From Xenoacremonium recifei (taxonomy: Eukaryota > Ascomycota > Sordariomycetes > Hypocreales > Nectriaceae), in assembly GCA_012184525.1 (NCBI GenBank), contig WOFQ01000031.1, forward strand, positions 124,001-188,000: a stretch of DNA of 64,000 bases, written 5' to 3'. The notes beneath the pieces were generated by a model. It did not search any database and had not been told where the DNA came from. It worked only from the letters and a program-made list of their open reading frames with translations. A program made the translations under genes and the position numbers. Numbering within the stretch: position 1 is the stretch's first letter; every line of letters begins with the position of its first letter. Positions 44,885-56,771 of this stretch are shown piece after piece.

Positions 44885-45841
44885 ATGGCGCCTACACGCA
44901 TCATCCTGGACACCGACCTGTCCATGGGAGCCGGCGCGGATGTTGACGATGGCTTCGCGCTGGCTCTGGCACACGCGGACCCGGAGATTCAGCTGGACCT
45001 GATCACCACTGTCAACGGGAACACCGATGTTGAGAGCGCAACCATATTGACTGGCGTTCTCCTCAACCGTCTCGGCATCAAAGACGTGCCCCTCGTTCAC
45101 GGATCGGTCACCCCCATCATTCACACCGACCGCAAGCGTGAACCCGCCCCTCATGTTCTCGCTCTCAAGGATTCCGCCCGAGCCCCGACTCCAGGCTATG
45201 CTCCCATGGCGATTGTCGAACATATTATGGCCAACCCTGGCGAGATCACGCTCGTCGCCATCGGCCCTCTCACCAACATTGCTATCGCCCTGCTGCTAGA
45301 ACCCCGCATCAAGTCGGCGATTAAAGAGCTTGTCATCATGGGAGGACTCTTTTTGGGTACTATGTACTCCAGGGATAAGCCTGGAGAGTTCAATGTCTTC
45401 ACCGACCCCGAAGCTGCTCGAGCTATCTTGCGATCTGGCATGCCTCAGCGCTGGATTGGTCTTGACGTGACTCTCAAGGTTCGGCTGACTATGGCAGATG
45501 CCGAAGAGCTGAAGAAGTCACCCTCAGAGTTTGCCGCGTTTGCTGGAGAAGCTACCATCAAATACATCGACTACCAGGCCGTCCGTTTCCCGGGCAGGCC
45601 CAAGACAGACTCAATTCCTATGCACGATCCTTTGGCAGTGGCCGTTGTCACCAAGCCCGAGATCTGCGAGTACAAGGACTGGGCCGTTTCCATTATCACA
45701 GGTGACGGGGAAGCCCGCGGCGTCATGATCGCGGATCGGTTAGAGATGCCTAACCCTCCTATCCCTAATTGCAAGGTTGCTGTTGGTGTCAATGGGGAGG
45801 CGTTCCGGTCTCATTTCCTGTCTTTGATCCAAAAGCTATAG
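44885..45841 (+). CDS. Inosine/uridine-preferring nucleoside hydrolase
   Basis: A single exon encodes 318 residues, the usual size. The calcium-binding aspartate cluster is at the N-terminus (DTDLSMGAGADVDDGFAL), with a longer loop than the classical DTDPGxDD; further family marks are GPLTNIAIAL, ELVIMGG and the EFNVFTDPEAA segment. The enzyme splits ribonucleosides into base and ribose, normally in the cytosol. There is no signal peptide. It is divergent from an MFS sugar-type transporter and convergent (159-base gap) with a Zn2Cys6 regulator. Together these could form a nucleoside-use module. Base preference cannot be told from sequence. Confidence 0.92.
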   Translation: MAPTRIILDTDLSMGAGADVDDGFALALAHADPEIQLDLITTVNGNTDVESATILTGVLLNRLGIKDVPLVHGSVTPIIHTDRKREPAPHVLALKDSARAPTPGYAPMAIVEHIMANPGEITLVAIGPLTNIAIALLLEPRIKSAIKELVIMGGLFLGTMYSRDKPGEFNVFTDPEAARAILRSGMPQRWIGLDVTLKVRLTMADAEELKKSPSEFAAFAGEATIKYIDYQAVRFPGRPKTDSIPMHDPLAVAVVTKPEICEYKDWAVSIITGDGEARGVMIADRLEMPNPPIPNCKVAVGVNGEAFRSHFLSLIQKL

Positions 45842-46000
45842 ACTATAGAACTTGATACCATATATACCATAATTAGTTATCCCCACGATCATCCAGTACG
45901 CGAGTGAACCCCAACCCCAAAAAAACAAAACGCCGAATCTCATAGGCCATATCCCGAACCAAATCCTAATACTCCGCACGCTACCATCTAATTACCCCTC

Positions 46001-48018
46001 CTATATCGCTATAATCCTTGCCTTTCTATTTCTTACTACCGGCGTCCAGGTCGGTGTCTCGTTTATCCCTTCATCCCGCAAGCGCCATGCCTCTTGCACT
46101 ATCGACCAAAGATCATTAATATTACCAATATGGTATTCCAGCATGGTGTTCCACCACTCATACCACGCATCTCTGTGATGCTTGTCGGCCTCACAAGAGG
46201 CGATGAATCCTGGCCAGGTAACAGTAGCCGTGAGGACCGCGTCATATCCAGTGCCGCGTTTGATAGCTTCCATCTCGTTGAGATTCGCGACCACTTCGTC
46301 GATGAAAGTTGTCATCTCGTCCGGTGGACAAGGAAATAGTCTTGTATGATAGAAAATCCGTATACTCTGAGCAAAGGCAAGTATGTGCTTTTTTGCCAAT
46401 AAGATGGTCAATTCGTCGCTTTGTGAGAAGGATAGCAATGATTCTTGCTCAATATCCCAGGATCCCAGCTTTTGTAGGAGATCTTCACAAGCCATCAAAA
46501 GATCAGTGGGTGGCGTCTCGTTGATTGAAACATAATAAGAGAGGTGGCGAGATAACTTGCATATCTGGCGAATGAAATCTGCAAGGGTTGCAGTGATGCC
46601 ATATGTGGATTCCAAGCCATGACCGTCACCAGAGAATATGTCCTCATCGTCATCATCAAAGATTCCCATACCCTCTGGAAGCCATGGCAGGAGTTCAGGG
46701 TCGCAATCCGTGCTATCAGAGATAATTCCCAGAAAGCATGAAATATTTATCAAACTCTCACCGCGAGAATTCGGTTGCACTCGGCCACGTAACCGCTTCC
46801 TCATCTTTTTGGCCGCATTTAGATGAATCCAGAATTCACTCATCGAACCATTCATAACCTAGCCTACAAGTTAGATTGAAGTACTATTGCCGGACAATTT
46901 GTGAGGCCAACTCACGTCAGCGGTGACGAGCGTCAACATGATAGACATAACGTCTTCAAAATTTGAAAGAACGAAGTCTCTTTCAGGATTCGAGGATTGC
47001 AGGCTATCGACAGCCTTTTGTAAATGGAAGAGAGACTTGCTCCGGCAATAATAGCCAAGACCATCATCTTTCTGAGCGTCAGCATATCCACGGAGGTGGA
47101 AGGCGGATGAAGCGAGCAGAGAATAGAACAGAGCAGCCTCGTTTGATGGAACCTGTGCCCATTCGTAAGGAGAATTCCCTGAAATCTTCTTTAGTGCCGT
47201 CATGGCGCTTGGCACATAGAGTGAGGTATAAGTATTGCGAGGGTGAAAGATTGGTTGGAGGATATTTGCGACGACAGTGACATAATGATTGATGAGCCTT
47301 CCCACCAGCGTGTCTCGCGATGCAGTGGTCTGAAGACTGCGTCCACTGAGGGTCAAAGAATCCGCAAGGAAGTCCAGACTTGAACTCGGCCTCGTTATTG
47401 TTAAGGGAGGGTCCATAGCCATGAATTCTTCGTCAAAGGCCGGGGGATCTTCCAAACTGTTCAAAAAGTCTGTCGACGAGAGTATGTCCACGGGGCAGCC
47501 TGAAGATTGCGAGCTTTCCGTGTCGTCTTGGCCATTCTCATGATGGTAGGTTGGTACAAAGAACACGCTAAATGGTCCGGCAGAGGTGGTGCCTGACCCT
47601 GGATTTATCTGAGACCTACTGACTTGGTCCAGATAATTGTCAATACAGTCTGCACTAAGATTCCAATGAGGCTTCTCTGCTGCATTGTTCGTTAGATGGG
47701 ATTTGAGAGATCAAAAGCTTCAGGGGGGATGCTCACACAGAAGGCTCATGGCCTGTCGTTTGACTGACGATGTCGGAGTGTGATCGTCATGATGCACCCA
47801 GTACAGCTTGATATCGTAGCCCTGGCAGACTAGACCAGCCTTCATGCAGCGGTGGCATTGTGGGCGCGCGCTGTCACATTTGACCTTTCTCGAACGGCAC
47901 GTCCAGCAGCTGATCGATCGACTGTCAGCAGTGCATGAGGATGAGAGTTTCTTCAGGCTTACCCTACGAAGGTCTTGGTCTTTGGTCTCGATGGCTTCGA
48001 TTTACCTTGCGGTGCCAT
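46001..48018 (-). CDS. Zn2Cys6 transcription factor, ARG81/Fungal_trans_2 type
   Basis: Exons 48018-47963, 47909-47737, 47679-46916 and 46858-46001 give 616 residues. The first exon and the start of the second make the cluster Cys20-x2-Cys23-x6-Cys30-x6-Cys37-x2-Cys40-x6-Cys47. Then GLVCQGYDIKLYWVH follows, typical of the arginine-regulator-like group. The large third exon has SRDTLVGRLINHYV and YEWAQVPSNEAALFYSLLASSAFHLRG compatible with the Fungal_trans_2 domain. Introns are 53, 57 and 57 bases; the acceptor at 47680 was chosen because the nearby alternative gives a stop. It is convergent with the nucleoside hydrolase, and probably regulates it or the transporter; position is the only evidence. 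Confidence 0.87.
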
Positions 48019-49525
48019 GGGTTGATCGTTCAATTGAGTCGCCCCGTTTTGCACCGATAATGCGCAGATGCAAGCGGAAGGATGCCGATGCCTCTCCAAA
48101 GGCGAAAGCGGAGTGATAAACCCGACATCTTATCGTCGATAACGCGTCAACCCGTTTCAGTATGGTGCTTGATTCCAGCTGGGTTAGATCCCTGGTCCAC
48201 CCGAATTGTTTGCCACAGTTCTGACTCGACTTGAGGAATGAACTGCGGTTTTATGATTCAATAATCAGGGAACCTAAAGCGTTTTTGACGTGTGGTACTT
48301 AAGGTATGTCGAAGGTGCCAAAACGGAGGCTGGGGAGAATACACCGCATGCCAAAGATGGGTTTACTATTGACCTTGACCTAATCATAGATAGGTGTCAG
48401 AATAACCCCTCCACTAAGGCCTTTTCTTAGCGGCAATTGACCTTGAACTGCTCGGAATTTATTGTCTGCAAGCTTCCCATACTGAACGTATTTCCGCGTA
48501 CGCGCTGCATCTGCTATAAGTCATCCCAACCATGCCAGAGCTTGATATAGACCTTTGGACTTAGGGATTCCGACATTTACTAGCCCTTCAATTCCTGCAA
48601 AGCAAAAGCTTACTTCTAAACATCAGATAAAACGCCGAAACTGTCAGCATTACTCGCAAATGACAGCAAAAGACCCTTTCTTCCAACTTTCTGCAAAGTC
48701 GTACTTGGAGAAGTATATTCGTCACAAGCTTGAAAGTCACTTGAAGCAGTGAAAGTGCGAAAGTCCAATCTCGATAAACACAAATTTTGGAAGTATAGTA
48801 GTACCTCTGGCCAAACATTCGGCCACCACATTTGAGTCGATGAGACACGATCACGGCCCAATCCTAAAATACGGTCCATGAACGTAGATTTGGGTGAAGA
48901 CACACATTTTATTAAGTAGGAAGCGTCACCAAGATTATGATAGCAAATCATTATTGAGAAAACGATACTAAATACGATGAAGTCCTTCGCATTACTAGCT
49001 TCGGGACGCTCGGAATATCGGGACTCGGGCCATCTTTCATGAAGCCACCCTTGCGATGAGATGTTTCCTCCCACGAAATGGTGGGGTTTCCCCTGGTCCA
49101 TTCACTTTGACAGGGTCATTAAAATGAACATTGTGGACTGCTCCGTCAATCAGCGAGGGTATTTCGATCAGATAAACTTGCTACAGTTCACCAAAGTCCC
49201 TCCAAGCAAAGCCAAGACGGATTCCGGCAACAAATCTCCAGGTACTGCCCCCGCTCTTGTCCATCCGGATGGGGGTTTCCACTATCACCACTATTGTAGA
49301 TTCACTGTGAGAAACGGAATGACCCTACAACATCTGATAGGCTAGCTTTGATCCGATCCGCGGACTTAAGCTTGTTTCTCTTGCACTCTCCCAGGCCAGG
49401 GCAATTTTCTGTTAGTATAAATAGCGATGAAAATCCCATTGATCTGCTAATTGACAAGCACAAATATTCTGATTGTCACCCTTGACAAAACATGACTTAA
49501 AATATCTCTTTTAGAATCATTCGCC
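48019..49525. other. Intergenic region, 1.5 kb
   Basis: It contains the promoter of the minus-strand regulator and, at its right end, the promoter of a small secreted protein gene. A 161-codon open frame on the minus strand at 48616-49101 has no family resemblance and was not called. No repeat or RNA gene was seen. Confidence 0.45.
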
Positions 49526-49793
49526 ATGTTTTCTCCAACTGTGAGCACTTGCGATCATATCACAATTACTGACAGATGATATTAACACTATTCAGAAAAT
49601 CCTCATCGCGTTGGTCGCATTTTCGACTTTGGGTGCCGCTTTTCCTGCTGAAGGAAACTCCCTTGAGGCCCGGGGCGATTGCTTGGGCTATTCGGATTAC
49701 GATGCCTGTATTGCTGGGGAACGAGCGGGAGTCGGACTGTGTGAACTGGGCTGCTTGGAGGCAATCAAGCAGGAATGCCTGGCAGCCTGCTAG
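49526..49793 (+). CDS. Small secreted six-cysteine protein, effector-like
   Basis: Exons 49526-49540 (five codons) and 49596-49793 give 70 residues. Residues 1-20 form a signal peptide (KILIALVAFSTLGAAFP core), followed by a short acidic pro-segment ending E-A-R at residue 31, a possible Kex2-like site. The mature ~39 residues hold six cysteines (34, 43, 54, 58, 66, 70), enough for three disulphides. Such proteins are exported by fungi as effectors, antimicrobial peptides or surface peptides. I do not recognise the exact family. The tiny first exon is supported by a GTGAGC donor and by the fact that splicing completes the signal peptide. Confidence 0.7.
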
Positions 49794-50452
49794 ATGCATA
49801 TTCGTTGTCAATGCAGTAGACCGAACACAGTAAATTTTGTTTACAATGGATCAGAGAATAAGTAGACTAGCTCGAGGAATATACGCCTTGTCTATATATC
49901 TAAAATTCTCTTTTGGAATCATGGGCACAGCTTTGAGATATTTCAACGGCTTCTGGTTTCCCAATTCAGGTGAGACAACACCCAGATCATACGCGCTATT
50001 GATTGCATTCACATGTTGATTTGTTCTTTTAAGGGATATATGAACATATGTCGGGGTTGTAAGAGATGTTATGATTCATGCGCATTAGCACATTAGGTTA
50101 CCAGTCTCTTGGAGATATTCTGCGGGCGCTACTCCGATTGTTTTCCCCACGCCGGCAATAACCGACCCTTCTGTTTCGGAATGATGGGAGAGCCACTCAG
50201 TATAAACTTCAAACCAAGGGTTTTCCTTTCTAGTAATGTTCAAACGATACAGGAATGCCCCATCAGACGGGTTCACAATTTTTGTTTTGGATTCTTTTCC
50301 CTTGGCTCTCCCAAGTATTTGGAGACGCTGGTTGAAGAGCTCATGTCACGGAACAAGTTACCCTAAACAGTTGGCGGACGGTTAGTCATCATCCTTATCT
50401 TGCACCCTTGCCTGCTACTCCTCATCTTGGACCTTGTTCCAGCGCATTCGCC
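49794..50452. other. Intergenic region
   Basis: 3' flank of the small secreted protein gene and 5' flank of the next Zn2Cys6 regulator. Only short open frames without family resemblance; no clear element. Confidence 0.4.
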
Positions 50453-53025
50453 ATGTCACCCTCTCCAGAGATGATGTCAACGCCCAGTACGACAGAGATA
50501 CAGAACAGCGGAAGAAGGCGAGCGACTAAGGCGTATGTATGCCCCGTATCGTCCCGTATGCTACAATCTTAACACATCCCGACGACAGGTGCAAGAGATG
50601 CCGAGATCAGAAGATACGGTGCACGGGAACTCACCCATGCCCACAGTGCGGCAAGAGAGGTTTAGCCTGCTATTATGAAGATCAGTCGCAAAAAGTAATT
50701 GTGTCAAGAAGGTGATTTTGATGATGCTATCTTTTCACTGTCTTGTCGTGTTGATCTTGGAAAGGTACATCAACGGTCTTCAGCAGAAGATTGCTTCTCT
50801 TGAACAGAAAAGAAGTGTTTCCACATCTCCAACTGCAAATCGGCAACAAGAAGCCTTACCATCTGGTACGTTCGCAAGATCACATCTCAGTCCGTAGGCA
50901 AAATTTGGAAAGCGATTAACCTTTCAGACGATGATACCCGAACCTCGGAGACGAAGGAGCAGCCTTTGGCTTACTCGACTGCACGGAATGATGAGGCCTC
51001 ATTAGTACCAACGAAGATCGAAACCCATGCAGCAGAATCAGATGTCCCCCTCACCAATCCCCTGGCGTTTCACATCACTACTGACTGGGTTCCTGGTCCA
51101 AAAGGACTCCCATGTAAGTTTATCACAACCATTTCCTAATTCGCTTCGCACTCTTCTGACCATTGAAGCCTTCATGGGCACATCGTCAAACTGGTCCTTT
51201 GGACGGCGGGTCTTGAACATGACTTACGAGCGAGTTATGGGTACCTCTTCGCCCACGGACAATCTTCATTATGACGGCGAGGTTTACGATCTCCAATGGA
51301 ATGGATGCCGCAAGTTTCCCGAAGAGACCCCATTCGATCTTTCTGCTTTGCCTACTCAAGACTTCGCCATCTATCTGATTAACTCAGTCAAATTCCACTG
51401 TTGCCGGTTGTTCCATTTGTTTGAGGAGGAACCTTTCATGAAGCAATTCACTTTGTTTCATGAAGATCCAATCGCGCATACTCGACAGCATCCTCTGTGG
51501 TTCGTCCACTATCTTCTGATACTTGCTTTTGGAAAGTCTTTTGTGGTGCAATCCTCGAAAACTATCAGGCCACCTGGAACGGAGCTATTCATCCAAGCTA
51601 TGAGATTGATGCCTGACATCAACTTCCTCGATGCGGACCCAGTTGAGAAAACTCAGGTTCTGTGCTGTGCGGCTTTGTATTTCCATTGCTTGGATCATCG
51701 CGCAGCAGCGTATCGCAATGTAAGTTCTCCTACGAAGGAACAGAGATTATGTCCAAAACTGACCGGCTTAGATCGGTCAAGCTGTTAGGGTAGCACTCGA
51801 GCATGGCATGCATACCGATATGCGTACATCGCATCTCACCGAAGCCTACAAGCAAAGGTGCCACACTGCCTGGTGGACGGCATATATCCTGGAGCGTCAA
51901 ATGTCGTCTCTGATGGGGCTCCCCATCGGTATTGCGGACGAATACATTAGCACGCCGTTCCCTAGCTTCGATGGGCAACCACAGCGGCTGGATGCTTTGA
52001 AGATACAAGTTGAGTTGTCACGCGTGCTGGCTCAGATTGACCAGAGTAGGGTTCTTGAGAGTGCATATTCCGGGCCGTTGCTGACAGTTCATAGCCGTCT
52101 ATGGGATTGAGGGGAAGCTTGATAGCCGGTATCTCGGTGCAACGCAATCAGTTCTTAGGAACATCGCACATGTCACCGAGCAACTGAACAATGCCTTCGG
52201 CCTTCACACCAATGACGCCATGACCGGAATCTCTAGGGTCTCGGCGCATCTGCACCTCCATCAACATCAGGTAAACATGCCCTAAGCTGGTAATTTGCGG
52301 GGAGCGGCTATTGACGGCCATGCAGTCCATAATCCTCACGACCCGGCCGCTGCTTTACATCTTCCTTAGATCCAAGCTCGGGCAGTCGGAGGCGGCTTTG
52401 ATGCATTGGCTCCAATCAGAGAGTGTCAAAGGCCTGATACAGATATGCATCGAATCTGCCCAACAAATAATTAGGATCCTATCTCTATTATCCGATCAGG
52501 GGCTTCTCGGTTTGTCTCCTTGTGGCTTCTATTTCTGCCTCAGATGACGATAACTGACCATGACTCTATCTAGAGGTATTCCTTCCTTTTGATAAAGATG
52601 CCGCCTTCACAGCCACGATTTCGCTTCTAATGGCAGCCGGTATCGATTCTTCAATCCTTCAAGATCACTCACCTTGGACGCAACGGGCATATGCTATCTT
52701 AGCTGAAATAAGCTCCCGCGGCAATGCCGTAGCCGAGTTAATCTTACGCGAACTGAAGCAGATTGACAGCTTACTCGACGAACTATCAGCTAAGGAAAAC
52801 GGCATGATGAATGCATCATTTGACCAAACTGGGGGCGGGCATGAGGCAAACGATATGGATATATCGAACTTGGCCTTCCCATCTCAGACGCAGAGTGCCG
52901 ACGATCACTTCTCGGAGGAGTTCGGCTTATTGAATTATGAGCTTACAGCGGAGCAATTGATGAACATTGCAGACTCGTTGGACATCGATAGTTTTACTTG
53001 GCCTGTACCGGAGCCAAACGAATGA
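50453..53025 (+). CDS. Zn2Cys6 transcription factor, fungal_trans type
   Basis: Nine exons (50453-50532, 50589-50711, 50765-50865, 50928-51113, 51169-51719, 51772-52045, 52095-52270, 52326-52509, 52574-53025) give 708 residues. The cluster is Cys28, 31, 38, 44, 47, 54. A coiled-coil linker follows (YINGLQQKIASLEQK). The middle homology region includes QVLCCAALYFHCLDHRAAAYRN, then ALEHGMHTD and RCHTAWWTAYILERQMSSLMGLP. The join at 52045/52095 gives TVYGIEGKLDSRYL as in relatives. The C-terminus is acidic with aromatic residues, suited to activation. The next gene downstream on the same strand is the Baeyer-Villiger monooxygenase, a possible target. Confidence 0.88.
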
Positions 53026-53615
53026 AGGCTGCGGACCTTAATATTATTAGCAATCAAATTACAACTATAATTCTATCTTCTAATAGTTAATTTTCGTTGC
53101 CTGTTCCTACTGATCCAAGTGTTGTTGCAGGCCTCAGGAGACAGAAGGGCGCATTGAAGAGTATCCCCGTAAATCGGTAGCTCCCGAGAGATGCACGATG
53201 ATAAGCAACACGAAAAGACACCACCAACGGGCATGCTTCTCCACGTTCTAGACTCAAAGCTGGCACGGCATATAAGACCGTCTGGGAATCAATTTACGCG
53301 TAGCTGATGAAGTTCCCGGGCTGTGGAGGTAGTCTGGGGGAAGCTCTATCTGGCCGCCCGGCCCCCGGAGATAGTAGCCGTAGCGCGGATCACGGTTCCG
53401 ACACCTCGCAGGTGATCATCTTGTGGAGAGGACGACATATCATCCTATCAGTTGGATTTGGGTAACGGCTTGATGGTGCATTGAACTGATACTATGTAGG
53501 CTGTTGTAATATAAAACAAGCTCATGTCTTATCTGGACTTCGTGCCACTTACCATTCACTGAACGTTACAGCCTTGTTAGTTCTGAACTTCTATCATACA
53601 TAATATTGCATCAGG
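53026..53615. other. Promoter region of the Baeyer-Villiger monooxygenase gene
   Basis: 590 bases with a GC-rich patch around 53350-53410 (CCGCCCGGCCCCCGG and CGCGGATCACGG). No coding sequence recognised. A Zn2Cys6 target is conceivable there, but no clean palindrome was found. Confidence 0.4.
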
Positions 53616-55235
53616 ATGCCTTCTGTTATTGAAACCAACGACCTTGATGCCATCATTATCGGTGCCGGCTTTGGTGGATGTTACCTACTCCGTAACCTCA
53701 GGAAGCAAGGGTTCAAAGTGAGAGTCTTCGAAGAAGGTGAAGGACTAGGAGGTGTCTGGTGGCATAATCGCTATCCTGGCGCCCGTGTCGACACGAGTGC
53801 ACCCATATACGAATTCTCCGACCCCGAGCTCTGGGGGGAATGGGAATGGACTGAGGCATATCCTAGTCAGTCAGAGATCCTCAAGTACTTCCAGTACGTG
53901 GATCGGAAATGGGATCTCAGCCGCGACATCACTTTCGGCGCTAGAGTAACTGAAGCGAGTTTCAATCCTGAAGAAAATCAATGGACGGTCTACACCAGTG
54001 ACGGCCGTACCGCGTCTGCCCGGTTCCTGCTACCGGCAATTGGCTTCGCATCCAAGACTTACACCCCAAATATCAACGGGCTTTCGTCCTTTGAAGGGTT
54101 TGCCTGTCACACGGGTCACTGGCCAGAAGAGGTCATCGATTTTAAGGGCAAGCGTGTTGGTGTTATTGGAACTGGAGCAACTGGAGTACAGATTATCCAA
54201 GAACTTGGCCCTGTCGCTGGGGAGCTGGTTGTCTTCCAAAGATCACCAAACTGCACTTTGCCGATGTGCCAGAAACCCTTCACTGCAGAGGCATTCAACA
54301 AAAAAGAGTACCCAGAGAAGTTTAAGCTCATGAAGACGACTCACTCTGGATTCCCATTTACATGTGTTCCGCGGAGGTGTATAGATGACACCCCGGAACA
54401 GCAACTTCATCTCTACGAATGCCTGTGGAAAGAAGGAGGGTTTGCTCCATCATATGGCAACTACTACGATTTCTCCAGTAGTCTCGATGCTAATAATGTC
54501 TTTTATAATTTTTGGAGAGACAAGGTCAGAGCAAGAATCTCAAGGGATGACCCAGAGCTCATCGAGAATCTTGCTCCAACAAAGCCGCCGTTTCCGTTCG
54601 GCACTAAGCGCCCATCCCTTGAGCAGACTTACTACGAAGTCTTCAATCAGGAAAACGTCAAGTTGATTGCTTTGAAGAAGAACCCAATTGCGGAGGTTGT
54701 ACCCAAGGGTGTTATGTTGGCAGACAAGACTATGATCGAATTGGATGCACTCATCCTTGCGACTGGGTTCGACGCCATCACAGGCAGCTTTTCAAGAATC
54801 AAGATTACAGGACTAAAGAAACAAGATCTTAATGCGAAGTGGAACGCCGGATGTCGGACATTCTTGGGCATGACAGCGGCAGGCTTTCCCAACATGTTCT
54901 TTTTATACGGTCCTCAAAGCCCAACAGCTGCAGCCTCTGGCCCAGTTGTGTCGGAGATTCAAGGGGATTGGATCATTAAAACTTTGGTGTATATGAGAAA
55001 CAAGGGATTGACAAGAATCGACGCACAGCCGAATGCTGAAAACGAGTGGGCTCGGTTCACCAACGAGCTATGCAACCAGACACTGTTGCCACTGAATGAG
55101 ACAACGTGGTACATGGGAGCCAATATTCCAGGGAAGACGCGAGAGGCCCTCCATTTTGTCGGAGGATTGCCGAAGTATCAGGACGCTATGGAGAAGTGCG
55201 TCATGGATAAATATGCTGGCTTCACACTTCAGTGA
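53616..55235 (+). CDS. FAD/NADPH Baeyer-Villiger monooxygenase
   Basis: A single exon encodes 539 residues. The FAD Rossmann motif GAGFGG is at 16-21, the NADPH motif GTGATG at 185-190, and between them the type I Baeyer-Villiger fingerprint FEGFACHTGHWP at 159-170. The GGVWWHNRYPGARVD segment is also characteristic. Type I enzymes insert oxygen next to a ketone, giving an ester or lactone. The length equals cyclohexanone-monooxygenase-type proteins. No signal or membrane anchor. It is convergent with a dienelactone hydrolase gene only 117 bases away, so lactone formation and opening may be coupled. The substrate is unknown. Confidence 0.92.
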   Translation: MPSVIETNDLDAIIIGAGFGGCYLLRNLRKQGFKVRVFEEGEGLGGVWWHNRYPGARVDTSAPIYEFSDPELWGEWEWTEAYPSQSEILKYFQYVDRKWDLSRDITFGARVTEASFNPEENQWTVYTSDGRTASARFLLPAIGFASKTYTPNINGLSSFEGFACHTGHWPEEVIDFKGKRVGVIGTGATGVQIIQELGPVAGELVVFQRSPNCTLPMCQKPFTAEAFNKKEYPEKFKLMKTTHSGFPFTCVPRRCIDDTPEQQLHLYECLWKEGGFAPSYGNYYDFSSSLDANNVFYNFWRDKVRARISRDDPELIENLAPTKPPFPFGTKRPSLEQTYYEVFNQENVKLIALKKNPIAEVVPKGVMLADKTMIELDALILATGFDAITGSFSRIKITGLKKQDLNAKWNAGCRTFLGMTAAGFPNMFFLYGPQSPTAAASGPVVSEIQGDWIIKTLVYMRNKGLTRIDAQPNAENEWARFTNELCNQTLLPLNETTWYMGANIPGKTREALHFVGGLPKYQDAMEKCVMDKYAGFTLQ

Positions 55236-55351
55236 TAGAGCAGAGGAGTAGCAGGGCGTGGATCTTGTAGCATTTCATGAATTATGAAGAGACATTGTAT
55301 CATCGCATTCGAGGTATTATGAAGACAGACCTGTTCCAAACGAGCTTCCAT

Positions 55352-56285
55352 TTATGCCAGCCACCGGGTGAACCAAGAAATAGCTTGAACTTCTGCTTCT
55401 TCAGCACATCGCATTTCGTGAGCATCTTCTGGTCGTGCCCGAACCGCGAAACCATGTTTACCTCCCGGAACAATGACCACTTCGTGGGTGCCCTCATTTT
55501 CGTTCTCTAGAACGTCCTTCATTTGTCGGACCTGAGGAAGACTCATAAAAGTGTCAACATCGCCGATTGCAACGCTCGTTGGTAGACGGGTATGCCTGAC
55601 ATCCCTATTCAGGTCGATCAGAGCTGGGTGGGCCGTGAAGACGCAATCTGCCAGTTTCTCGGGTTCTGATCGATGCGCCTGCGAGACATGTCGATGTACT
55701 CTAAGGGCGGGATCATCCTGGGCAACAAAGAAAGCATGTTTTCCGCCATAACAAAATCCAGCGACGCCGACCTTCAGATTGTCGGTCGGAAATGGTGGTT
55801 CAGAATGTCTTAGCTCCTGTAAGAACGAGACAAGCCGAGCTTCAGTGGCTTGTAGGCGGGTCATTACCATCCACGGTGCAACTGATGCAAGCCACTGGAT
55901 CGCATAAACGGGCTTGTAAAAGATTGTCTTGATCCAAGAAGTTGGCTGTGTCATTCTATCCATGAGGATGGTTGTCCGAGAGCCTATGCAGTGGCCTTCT
56001 AAGGTGTCAGATCATTGTTCCATTTGCGGAATGATTTGGCGGCCTACCATTCATAAGATCTGGGCAGTAGACCAGAAACCCTCCATTCTTCGCATACCGA
56101 TCGCAAAGGACTCTGTTATTTACGAACTTCCAGCCGAATGCATCCGTAACGACGACGATAATGCCCTTGAACTGAGTGGCATTCTCCGGACGGGCGACAT
56201 AAGTGGGCAGGCCATGGAGGACCGTTTCCATGCCAGTAGTTTGTGCAGTGGACACTGCGCCGCTGAAACAACCGGAGCAGGCCAT
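55352..56285 (-). CDS. Dienelactone hydrolase family protein
   Basis: Exons 56285-56048 and 55998-55352 (49-base intron) give 294 residues. The alpha/beta-hydrolase triad is visible: nucleophile Cys162 in GFCYGGKH, Asp226 in IGDVDTFM and His261 in PGGKHGF. A Cys nucleophile is typical of dienelactone hydrolases, which open unsaturated lactones. The N-terminus MACSGCFSGA is like other fungal members, and splicing restores PDLMNEGH. No signal peptide. An in-frame upstream Met at 56372 gives an unlikely leader. Its tail-to-tail position with the Baeyer-Villiger enzyme suggests a joint ketone-to-hydroxyacid route; this is inference. Confidence 0.9.
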
Positions 56286-56771
56286 TTTCGTGATAGCACG
56301 AGGGAGGTCAGCCTTTACTGTGTTCTGCGCAGGAGATGTTAAGGTCGCTGCTTTGAGAATGCAAAAACACAACCTAAGAGCTCGTCAGAGCATGTGATTC
56401 AACCCCGCTAAGCCGGAGTCTGTGCGAAGCGTTCACTGGTCTAAACTCTGTGCCAAGGTTTGTGATAGGAGGGCCTTGAATCTTGACCGAAAACGGGTCC
56501 AATTCACAACTATTAAGTTTTGGAGTATCATTATAACAAAGAACATGAAACAATGACCTTGCTCTAAACCTTGAATGAGAAGCCTCTTTTTCTTCTTTGT
56601 CTTCTAAGGTGCGATCACATCACCTACGGCGTCGGGAGGTCTTCACAGGCGTCAGCATTTCCAGTGTCACCTAGGAATCAGCTTGGTCTCCAGCACCAGG
56701 CCTATCCATGACCTTTTTCGGCCTCCCAATTTCTTCCACATCTGCAAGCATATTCGCGTCAAGGTGCCTTG
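56286..56771. other. Intergenic region
   Basis: Promoter of the dienelactone hydrolase gene and 3' flank of the next minus-strand gene. It may also hold further 3' exons of that regulator-like gene, whose C-terminus looks short. Nothing else seen. Confidence 0.35.

Noticed and set aside
48616..49101. 161-codon open frame on the minus strand.
   Set aside because: Composition is irregular, there is no family resemblance and it lies in an AT-rich intergenic stretch. Likely chance.
53350..53380. GC-rich hairpin-like patch flanked by CTATCT/AGATAG.
   Set aside because: Arms pair over only six bases; not better than chance as an operator or terminator.
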